Shown piece by piece: positions 1-5,952 of a stretch of DNA of 21,468 bases (position 1 is its first letter; the number at the start of each line of letters is the position of its first letter). Source of the stretch: CALGLS01 sp047626155. GTDB lineage: Bacteria > Bacteroidota > Bacteroidia > Chitinophagales > Saprospiraceae. The notes beneath the pieces are model-generated. The model worked only from the letters and a program-made list of their open reading frames with translations, searched no databases and was not told the DNA's origin. The stretch is from assembly GCA_047626155.1 (NCBI GenBank), contig JBLHRR010000094.1, forward strand, positions 1 to 21,468. Direction: 5' to 3'. A program made the position numbers and the translations under genes.

Positions 1-149
1 CTATTACACCAAGAAAGCCAATTTCAGCTATGGCTCTAAAGCGTATGTTATTAGTAGACGCTTCATAAGTGCTGTTCGAATCTTGTGCGAAAAGAGTACA
101 GCAATTTGTAATTAAAATTAAAAGAAGGAAGAAATATCTAGCTCTCATT
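1..149 (-). CDS. Secreted protein, N-terminal fragment (cut by window edge)
   Basis: Reading the minus strand from the ATG at 149 gives 49 codons without a stop up to the window edge. The product begins MRARYFFLLLILITNCCTLF and continues AQDSNSTYEASTNNIRFRA. It has a basic N-terminus, a hydrophobic core of about 15 residues and a plausible signal-peptidase I site before AQDS. An adjacent cysteine pair makes a lipoprotein reading possible but less likely. The part after the signal peptide (NNIRFRAIAEIGFLGVI) has alternating hydrophobic residues, as at the start of an outer-membrane beta-barrel strand, but it is too short to assign a family. The upstream ATG at 157 is closed by TGA after three codons, so 149 is preferred. 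It is divergent from the patatin gene. Export is fairly well supported; function is unknown. Confidence 0.55.
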
Positions 150-465
150 TTGTCATTTTTTTTTTAAATAAAGAATAATTGAATACTTAACCTATTTTCC
201 ACAGAGAAAAAGTTACCGTTCGTTGCTTCTTCAAAGGTTGTCGATATAAATTCATATTTAGTTTGATAAAACTAGCAGAAATCAAGGTTTAAAAAGGTGA
301 CTATTCTTAACTCTTGATATGATCTTCGTCATTCAAATAGTAAATAAAAAATTCCACCTTTGCAGAATATTTTTAATATTTAAATTAAAAAGTCTGTGAA
401 ATAAAATTTTCAATTTGCTCTCTGCTTTTTTTTTGTCTTTATAATAAACCTATAACCCAATTGTC
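150..465. other. Divergent intergenic region, no gene seen
   Basis: This is 316 bases of strongly AT-rich sequence between two divergent genes, with T/A homopolymers near 159-168 and 427-435. I see no coding frame with family resemblance and no RNA gene. It should contain the promoters of both flanking genes. The only promoter-like string I can point to is the -7-like box listed at 355-362. Confidence 0.6.
355..362 (+). promoter_or_regulatory. Candidate Bacteroidota -7 element for the patatin gene
   Basis: CACCTTTG is followed by CA and is one base off the Bacteroidota -7 consensus TAnnTTTG. It lies about 105 bases before the patatin start. No good TTG -33 element is present at the expected 19-base distance; only TTC occurs near 325-334. 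The call is therefore weak. Confidence 0.3.
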
Positions 466-1242
466 ATGAACGATATAAAATATGGACTTGTTCTTTCAGG
501 TGGTGGGGTAGGAGGCATTGCACACATAGGTGTTATAAAGGCACTGGAAGAACACGGAATTCGCCCTTCTATTATTTCCGGAGCAAGTGCAGGAGCAATT
601 GTGGGGGCCTTTTATGCAGCGGGCTATTCAACAAACGAGATACTTGAATTCTTTCAGACTACTTCTCTTTTTTCCATCAAAAATTATGCGGTACGAAAAG
701 CAGGATTTGTGGATACGAATAAGTTTTATAACATTTTCAAACAATACTTTCCCGAAGATAGTTTTGAAGCATTGAAAAAAAAATTATACATCTCCACAAC
801 CAATATAATCAGCGGTAAAACAAAGTTCTTTCACGAAGGACTATTGATTCATCCTTTACTTGCTTCTGCTGCTGTTCCCGGGGTGTTCTCCCCAATGATA
901 ATAGAAAATGAATTATATGCGGATGGCGGAATTACCAATAATTTTCCGACAGAACCTTTAATGACTGATTGTGATAAAATAATAGGCGTACAGGTTCATC
1001 CGCTAAAAAAGATAAAAGTAGAAGATTTAAAAACGTCTTTCGCCGTGATGGAAAGGGCCTACTTAATCAGCAGGGCAAGTAATTCTATGAAAAAAATTAG
1101 TGATTGTGATTTGATCATCAAGCCTCAATCCCTCAATCGTTTTGGAACTTTTAGTATAAACCATATAGATGAGATATTCCAAATTGGATATGAAGCTGCT
1201 ATTGAAGAATTGAAATCATTTCACGAAACCAGAACTACTTGA
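466..1242 (+). CDS. Patatin-like phospholipase family protein
   Basis: This 258-residue protein would be a soluble serine lipid acyl hydrolase of the patatin/RssA/YlbK type. Family members cleave ester bonds of phospholipids or other lipids with a Ser-Asp dyad. The nucleophile elbow GASAG is at residues 39-43 (Ser41), and the catalytic Asp is in the DGG motif at 153-155, in the context YADGGITNNFP. The N-terminal glycine-rich oxyanion loop reads SGGGVGG (residues 11-17). Most members have Arg or Lys where this one has the fourth Gly's preceding position filled by Val-Gly, so the loop is slightly atypical. There is no signal peptide or membrane segment, suggesting a cytoplasmic location. Length fits the minimal single-domain family. 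It stands alone; the region just downstream holds only gene remnants. The ATG at 466 is the first in frame and places the conserved loop at the usual distance from the N-terminus. Confidence 0.92.
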   Translation: MNDIKYGLVLSGGGVGGIAHIGVIKALEEHGIRPSIISGASAGAIVGAFYAAGYSTNEILEFFQTTSLFSIKNYAVRKAGFVDTNKFYNIFKQYFPEDSFEALKKKLYISTTNIISGKTKFFHEGLLIHPLLASAAVPGVFSPMIIENELYADGGITNNFPTEPLMTDCDKIIGVQVHPLKKIKVEDLKTSFAVMERAYLISRASNSMKKISDCDLIIKPQSLNRFGTFSINHIDEIFQIGYEAAIEELKSFHETRTT

Positions 1243-1430
1243 AATTTCAAACAGTGGTAAGTCGTTTACCATCTCCAATACAAGCGATCTATAAATTATA
1301 GGCGATTCAAAAATTCAAACCAGCGGAAGTCGCCTATATCAAAGACATGTCCATAGAAAAAGTAGAAGAATACCTGGCTGCTGCTAGAACTTATATTCGA
1401 GTGAGCTTGGAACATAAATATTTAAAATAA
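1239..1430 (+). pseudogene. Remnant of sigma-70 family factor, region 4 (nonsense-disrupted)
   Basis: The frame that overlaps the patatin stop reads LKFQTVVSRLPSPIQAIYKL, then TAG at 1299-1301. It continues AIQKFKPAEVAYIKDMSIEK and VEEYLAAARTYIRVSLEHKY, ending at TAA 1428-1430. The layout RLPxxxQAIYxLyxIxxFxxAEVAxIxxxSxEKVxxxLxxAR matches the helix-turn-helix of sigma region 4 in ECF-like factors. The TAG stands where an aromatic residue is common, so one substitution would explain it. No start codon or region 2 is visible upstream; that space belongs to the patatin gene. It is read as a 5'-truncated decaying fragment. The family call rests on pattern recognition of about 60 residues, so another HTH protein is possible. 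Confidence 0.5.
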
Positions 1431-1536
1431 TAGCAATTATTCATCGTAATGAGAAGAGGTTCGACAGCTCTGCGGTCATAGAACCCAGACCCCAGAGAGG
1501 TCCAAGTAGGTTAGGAAATAAGTAAATCGTTCTTTT

Positions 1537-1552
1537 CGACCCGGCGGGGTCG
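1537..1552. repeat. Small GC-rich hairpin
   Basis: CGACCC and GGGTCG form a perfect 6-bp stem around a GGCG loop. It sits in the otherwise featureless 140-base spacer between the sigma and FtsH remnants. It is not followed by a T-run, so it is not a convincing intrinsic terminator. It may be a short intergenic palindromic repeat of the REP type, testable only by genome-wide counting. Confidence 0.35.
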
Positions 1553-1570
1553 CACCATTCATTATCTTAA

Positions 1571-2593
1571 ACACCTACAAATAATACAAAAGGAAAAAGT
1601 TGGAAAGCCTTTAAAATGGAAATGTTGGCCAAAGGAGATGTAGAAAAAATAGAGGTGGTGAATAAGGAATTTGCTGAAATCTACATCAAAAAGAAACTAT
1701 TAGTTTCCGAAAATTATCAAGACGTTTCAGGTTACGCAACAGGAGCCCATTTCTATTTTAACATTGGCTCTGTAGATACTTTTGAAAATAAACTTGAAGC
1801 AGTCCATAAAGAATATGCTTTGTCAGAACCCTTGGACGTTCAATACAGCAAAAGGACCAACTGGGTTTCTGTTATTTTTTCCTGGCCCCTTCCACTTCTA
1901 ATCTTTTTCATGCTCTGGCGGTTTATCACCAGTCGAACCATCGGAACTGGAGGTATGAGGAAAAGTATGTTCGATTTTGGAAAAACAGCTCCCAAAGTTT
2001 TAGACAACCGAAAAGGAAGCGAAATCAGATTCGATGATGTAGCCGGTTTGGAATCTGCTAAAACAGAAGTCAAAGAGATTGTCACCTTTTTGAAAAGCCC
2101 GGAGGATTAGAACCGACTTGGTGCAAAAATCCCAAAAGGGGTTATGCTCGTCGGCCCTCCAGTAAACGGGAAAACATTGTTAGCGAAGGCCGTAGCCGGA
2201 GAGGCTGATGCTCCCCTTTTCTCCATGTCCGGCTCTGAGTTTGTGGAGATATTTGTAGGTGTTGCTGCTTCCAGGGTACGTGATCTTTTTCAACGTGCGA
2301 AAGCGAAAGCCCCCAGTATCATTTTCATAGATGAGATAGATGCTATCGAAAGATCAAGAGGTAAAGCAAACTCCTTTCAGACCAATGACGAGCGCGAAAG
2401 TACCCTCAATCAACTCCTTACAGAAATGGATGGGTTCGGTGATAATCCTGGCGTCATTGTATTAGCCGCCAACAATCGACCTGATATTTTAGATAAGGCT
2501 TTACCCCGTGCTGGCCGTTTAGATCGTCATGTTTATTTGGAACTTCCCAATGTAAATGAACGAGCGGCAATCTTTAGAGTACATACCAAAAAA
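1571..2593 (+). pseudogene. ftsH: FtsH (ATP-dependent zinc metalloprotease) remnant
   Basis: One frame carries the FtsH extracytoplasmic segment (MLAKGDVEKIEVVNKEFAEI from about 1619), the second transmembrane helix with the following RTIGTGGM linker, and the AAA ATPase domain. Damage is extensive. The first membrane helix is missing; TAA lies at 1568-1570. An in-frame TAG at 2108-2110 interrupts SPED*NRLGAKIPKG where intact FtsH has Tyr, Phe or similar. Walker A reads GPPVNGKT instead of GPPGTGKT. The pore-loop region GVAAS replaces GVGAS. Walker B (IIFIDEIDAI) and the second region of homology (NRPDILDKAL then AGRLDR) survive. Homology stops at HTKK near 2593, before the AAA lid and the HExxH zinc protease domain. 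Translation of the parts is still possible (stops at 2110 and 2623), but no functional FtsH can result. Intact cells of this phylum normally keep another ftsH copy. Confidence 0.93.
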
Positions 2594-2898
2594 TATCTTT
2601 TTCTGTTTCTGTTTTTTCTCTAAAAGAATGGTAAAAGTAGGAATGAATATCGGCCAAACCACCCAGGCAAAAAACAGAAATACAAAAACGGACTTCGACA
2701 ACCAAAATTCAGAAAAAGTGTTTTCCGGATTATTTAGAGACATCCATACAACGCCTTCAGAAAATTGTTGGATAGCAAAAAAATGGGTGCCAAGGCAAAA
2801 ATATTCATAGTAGTCGTTTTCGCTTTTGTCATGGCGACTCCTCCTGCGGCACCTAGTAAAGCCGATGCGCCAAAACTTATACTTGCTGAAAAACACAT
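2594..2898 (-). pseudogene. Remnant of MCFS-type (DUF6629-like) membrane protein, frameshifted and truncated
   Basis: From the ATG at 2898, just after an upstream in-frame TAA, the minus strand reads MCFSASISFGASALLGAAGG then VAMTKAKTTTMNIFALAPIF. The frame is then lost. Removing the effect of one missing base in the A7 run at 2777-2783 (T7 in sense) restores FAIQQFSEGVVWMSLNNPEN and TFSEFWLSKSVFVFLFFAWV, ending near ILLEKKQKQKK. The MCFS start, an early small-residue helix and an FAIQQFSEGVVW-type helix are what I recall of the DUF6629 family of uncharacterised multi-pass membrane proteins. About 100 residues remain, less than half of the usual protein. The 3' part is lost where it meets the FtsH remnant head-on near 2594-2605, a joint that suggests a deletion or rearrangement. 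The long continuous minus-strand frame at 2519-2932 is this gene's second frame running into FtsH antisense. Confidence 0.72.
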
Positions 2899-2926
2899 AA
2901 TTATTTTTTAGGGCTAAAAAACGGCT

Positions 2927-3088
2927 GGTCAATAAACATTGAGTGCGTGACGAATTCCCTGCTTTTGGCTTTTGGCTTCCCTCGAACGCGCCTTTTAACC
3001 CGTCTGAGCGACGCTAACTGCCCGTAGCTAAAGCAAAAGGCCAAAACTTAGATTCAGGAAATATGTCACACACTCAATTAATTTGACC
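2927..3088. mobile_element. Fold-back (MITE-like) element with imperfect terminal inverted repeats
   Basis: The arms at 2939-2961 and 3055-3077 are inverted copies. Both start TTGAGTG, then C or T, then GTGAC, and end in a TTCCCTG/TTTCCTG block, with about five mismatches in 23 bases. The similarity continues inward (TTTTGGCTTTTGGCTT near 2963 against AAGCAAAAGGCCAAAA near 3031) and outward (GGTCAA at 2927-2932 against TTGACC at 3083-3088). The whole stretch of about 162 bases can fold into one long hairpin with a GC-richer centre. It encodes nothing evident. No clean target duplication is visible. It could be a non-autonomous transposon, the fused ends of a lost insertion sequence, or a structured repeat. 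Confidence 0.6.
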
Positions 3089-3116
3089 GGTAGAGTCAAG
3101 TTTTTAAATCATTCTT

Positions 3117-3146
3117 TTGTAAAATCATTAAATATAGGTACTTTAC
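3117..3146 (+). promoter_or_regulatory. Candidate promoter of the LytTR regulator gene
   Basis: TTG at 3117-3119 is followed after 19 bases by TACTTTAC at 3139-3146, roughly the Bacteroidota layout TTG-N19-TAnnTTTG. The last two bases of the -7 box do not fit. It lies about 37 bases upstream of the start at 3183, a sensible leader length. Confidence 0.35.
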
Positions 3147-3182
3147 TCCTCGTTACTTTCAAACTAAAACAATCATATAAAC

Positions 3183-3941
3183 ATGCGAGCCATCATCGTA
3201 GACGACGAAATGCATAGCCAGTTGGCATTAAAAAAATTACTCTCCAAAAATCACCCTGATGTTAATGTAATCGCATGTGGCCAAAGTGTAAAAGAAGGCC
3301 TCCATCTTATTCAGGAACTTAATCCCGATGTAGTTTTTCTTGACGTAGAAATGCCTGACGGTTTGGGATTTGATTTATTACAGCAGATCGATAATCTTTC
3401 TTTTCAGGTCATCTTCATTACCGCCCATAACAAGTATGCTATAACAGCGATCAAATTTGGCGCTTTAGACTACTTGCTTAAGCCCATTCCTGAAGAGGAG
3501 CTTGCAAGTGCTATTCTAAAAATTAAATCCCAGCTAAATCAGCAAATATCGCAAGATCAAATAAAAATCCTTTTAGAAACGCTTGATGGCCTAACTTCTA
3601 ACAAGTTACCATCTCGGATTGCTATCCCCACTTCAAGAGGAACAATCTATAAAAAAGTGAAGGATATCATCCGATTAGAAGCCAGCCAAAATTACACCTA
3701 CTTCTCCATTTTGAATCAAGACAAGGGAATTATCGCTTCGTTAAACATTGGGGAATACATAGATCAATTTGAGCAATATGATGAATTCATGAAAGTCCAT
3801 CGTTCCCATTTGATTAATTTACTTTTTGTGGAAAAGTACGTTAAAGCTGAAGGTGGATACATAGTCATGAAGGACGATGGAAAGGTTAGTGTGTCTAAGA
3901 TTCATAAAGATCGGTTGCTACAGCGATTGGAAGCGCTTTAA
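3183..3941 (+). CDS. LytTR family response regulator
   Basis: This 252-residue DNA-binding response regulator belongs to the LytR/AlgR type. The N-terminal receiver domain spans about residues 1-125. Acidic residues are in VDDE (7-10), the phosphoacceptor is Asp54 in VVFLDVEMPDG, the conserved Thr is in FITAH, and Lys100 sits in YLLKPI. A linker of about 25 residues leads to a LytTR DNA-binding domain at about 145-250. That domain shows the typical RLEASQNYTYF strand and a FMKVHRSHLIN core. The protein is cytoplasmic. The likely partner is the LytS-type kinase encoded at 5953-9093, but two unrelated genes lie between them. The ATG at 3183 is directly followed by the receiver-domain strand (RAIIVDDE), so the start is secure. 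Confidence 0.97.
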   Translation: MRAIIVDDEMHSQLALKKLLSKNHPDVNVIACGQSVKEGLHLIQELNPDVVFLDVEMPDGLGFDLLQQIDNLSFQVIFITAHNKYAITAIKFGALDYLLKPIPEEELASAILKIKSQLNQQISQDQIKILLETLDGLTSNKLPSRIAIPTSRGTIYKKVKDIIRLEASQNYTYFSILNQDKGIIASLNIGEYIDQFEQYDEFMKVHRSHLINLLFVEKYVKAEGGYIVMKDDGKVSVSKIHKDRLLQRLEAL

Positions 3942-3973
3942 ACTTCACTTCGTTAACTCATAATGCATCTTCG

Positions 3974-3999
3974 TACAATAGAACATCACTTCTATTGTA
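3974..3999. terminator. Stem-loop after the response regulator gene
   Basis: TACAATAGAA and TTCTATTGTA form a perfect 10-bp stem around the 6-base loop CATCAC, 32 bases after the regulator's stop codon. No T-run follows, so an intrinsic terminator is not certain. The alternatives are a processing hairpin or an operator for the downstream small gene. Confidence 0.5.
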
Positions 4000-4124
4000 G
4001 TAGTTTACTATAACCACTTCTGTTTTTTACCTTTACATTTAGGTACAACAGCCTTTATTCTAATATTAGTTAACAATAAGTACATCGGCAAACTTATTCT
4101 TAATCTAATTTAAATTTATTTACT

Positions 4125-4445
4125 ATGCCTTACGCTAATGCTCATAATTTCACGATTATTGATTTTCCATTTGACCCAAATTTTGCACTTTTTTGGAAAC
4201 AAAGTCTTACATTTTATACGGAGGATAATGTCGTTCTTGAAGCTCAGACAAATTTTAACCGATTTGAAATTGTTCAAGCCACCCTTAATGCAACAGGTGG
4301 GAAATGTATTCTCAAAGTTGCTGTAGATAAATATGGAAATCGATTAATCGGTGCAGGTAATATTGTTGTCCCTACCTGTCCTCCATTAGATGAAAAACGC
4401 GGGCAACTTGTACCTGACGTAGATCTTCCTGGCTTAATTCCTTAA
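4125..4445 (+). CDS. Hypothetical protein, 106 residues, upstream of the DyP-like gene
   Basis: I do not recognise this family. The predicted protein is MPYANAHNFTIIDFPFDPNF followed by a mixed region with alternating hydrophobic residues (QSLTFYTEDNVVLEAQTNF, FEIVQATLNATGGKCILKVA). It ends in a proline-rich tail. It has no signal peptide or membrane helix, so it is probably cytoplasmic and beta-rich. Two cysteines (in GKCILK and PTCPP) are the only obvious reactive residues. Its stop lies 40 bases before the TTG start of the DyP-like peroxidase on the same strand, so co-transcription and a cargo, partner or accessory role for that enzyme are plausible but unproven. A 180-base upstream leader contains a TACCTTTA box at 4028-4035. 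The ATG follows an AT-rich stretch typical of this phylum. Confidence 0.8.
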   Translation: MPYANAHNFTIIDFPFDPNFALFWKQSLTFYTEDNVVLEAQTNFNRFEIVQATLNATGGKCILKVAVDKYGNRLIGAGNIVVPTCPPLDEKRGQLVPDVDLPGLIP

Positions 4446-4485
4446 TTCCTTATTAATCTCTGGCTCCTAATCTAAACTAAATATT

Positions 4486-5784
4486 TTGACACTAGACAAA
4501 AGTAAAATACAAACAAACATTTTACATCCACATGGAAAAAACCATGTGAAATGTATCTTTATAAAGTTTCAGGATGGATTGACACCAGATGATATTAGAG
4601 CGTGGACTAGTATATGGGCTACAAAGTTTCAACAAAATTACTTTGGTAAAAATATTAACGTACTATTTTCTGCAGTACAATCTGAACTTGCTTTTAAGAA
4701 AAGTCCGCAAAATAAGAATGATGTCAATGTATGTTTTTTCCTAACTACTTTTTTATATAAAAAGCTAAATATCGAGCAACCTAAAGATAAGGCTTTTCAA
4801 CGTGGAATGAATCTTCGAAAAACTATAGATATACTTCATGATGATACCTACTCAAGGGCGAATGAATACAAAAGTGGAAATATTGATATAATGATTATGT
4901 TCGCCTCCAATAAAAAATCGACTGCTACAGCATTAATAAAAAGTATTAAAAATAGTCTAGAAAAAGGTATTGGAAGTGTACTAATAGAGGAATATGGAAA
5001 GGTCATTAGAAAGAAAGGAACTGATGGTGTTTTTGAGCCTTTTGGTTTTAAAGATTCTATTTCTAAGTCACCAGACCCCAACAAACATGCTTTAATTTCT
5101 GAAGAAAATCATTCTGATAGGTTGGGCAGTTATTTTGTTTTTAGAAAATTGAGGCAAGATAAACCTCTGTTCGATAAAAATATAAACAACCTTAAGACAA
5201 CAGGGGGGATTTCGAGAAAATATGCAGAAGCCCAAGTCATTGGAAGATACAAAGATGGATTACCCATTATGTTTAAGAACCATGTGACGCCACCAGGAAG
5301 AATCAATCAAAATTTGCTGGATGAATTCCATAACAATGAAACCACAATTAAAGAAATTGAAGAAAAACCAGGTTATAGTAAGTGTCCTTTTCATGCACAT
5401 ATTCGGAAGGTAAAGGATCTTGATGCAAAAATTGTTCGACGAGGTATACCCTATAAACGAATGAAACGTCCCCAGATTGGCAAACCTATTAAAGCAGAGG
5501 GTCTATTGTTTATGTGCTATCAAAAAAGTATCGTAACTCAATTCGAAGTGATTCAAGGTAAATTATCTATGGGTCTAAATCATCCCAAAAATGGAACAGG
5601 CGTAGATCCTCTTGCCAAAAATAGTAGAAGACAGAATGAACAACCAATACAGAATGAACAAACTTGGCTAATGGATAATGGAAATAATTTTCAATATAAT
5701 TTTGAGCAAACCGTATGGTTAGAAGGTGGTGAATATTTCTACGCACCGTCCATTCCATTTTTAGTTCAGTCCTCTCTTGGCTAA
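4486..5784 (+). CDS. DyP-type peroxidase-like protein
   Basis: This is a 432-residue member of the dye-decolourising peroxidase superfamily, haem enzymes that use hydrogen peroxide. Visible family marks are the N-terminal KIQTNILHPHGKNHVKCIFI (related to DIQGNILRGYG), the GxxDG region written GFKDS at 187-191, and GSYFVFRKLRQD at 214-225. Others are VIGRYKDGLPI, the proximal haem-His segment CPFHAHIRK (His305), distal Arg in VRRGIPY (318-319), and the C-terminal GGEYFYAPS. Asp190 is present, but the last Gly of GxxDG is Ser191, so activity may be altered. No signal peptide is seen. The only start that keeps the conserved N-terminus is TTG at 4486 (or ATT at 4483), because an in-frame TAA sits at 4468-4470 and the first ATG would remove about 107 residues. 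The 106-residue gene lies 40 bases upstream. No encapsulin shell gene is in the window. Confidence 0.87.
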   Translation: MTLDKSKIQTNILHPHGKNHVKCIFIKFQDGLTPDDIRAWTSIWATKFQQNYFGKNINVLFSAVQSELAFKKSPQNKNDVNVCFFLTTFLYKKLNIEQPKDKAFQRGMNLRKTIDILHDDTYSRANEYKSGNIDIMIMFASNKKSTATALIKSIKNSLEKGIGSVLIEEYGKVIRKKGTDGVFEPFGFKDSISKSPDPNKHALISEENHSDRLGSYFVFRKLRQDKPLFDKNINNLKTTGGISRKYAEAQVIGRYKDGLPIMFKNHVTPPGRINQNLLDEFHNNETTIKEIEEKPGYSKCPFHAHIRKVKDLDAKIVRRGIPYKRMKRPQIGKPIKAEGLLFMCYQKSIVTQFEVIQGKLSMGLNHPKNGTGVDPLAKNSRRQNEQPIQNEQTWLMDNGNNFQYNFEQTVWLEGGEYFYAPSIPFLVQSSLG

Positions 5785-5952
5785 TAATTAAGGGCTATAG
5801 CCATTTCTTTCCAGTTTTAAAGCCCCTCCCCTGGCAATATATACCATCTAGTACATCTCGATCGTGGTTCTTATAATTGTCGATGTAATATTGAATATGT
5901 TAGAGGTTTCAGAATAAATGTTACCTTCAGCCTTAATTATATTCAAATTATT

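Noticed and set aside
195..215. TTTTCCACA as a DnaA box or origin
   Set aside because: A single near-match in AT-rich DNA with no cluster of boxes and no dnaA or dnaN gene nearby.
1299..2110. TAG recoding, because both in-frame stops in the sigma and FtsH remnants are TAG at likely aromatic positions
   Set aside because: The LamG gene ends with TAG, the FtsH copy also lacks its protease and has a damaged Walker A, and the sigma piece lacks its front part, so simple decay explains both.
2519..2932. Minus-strand open frame of 137 codons as an intact gene
   Set aside because: Its N-terminal half is out of frame with the MCFS-type start, and its C-terminal part is antisense to the FtsH remnant; it is explained as the second frame of a frameshifted pseudogene.
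4486..5784. Encapsulin cargo system around the DyP-like protein
   Set aside because: No shell-protein gene is present and the 106-residue neighbour is too short and unlike encapsulin; the C-terminal tail shows no clear cargo peptide.
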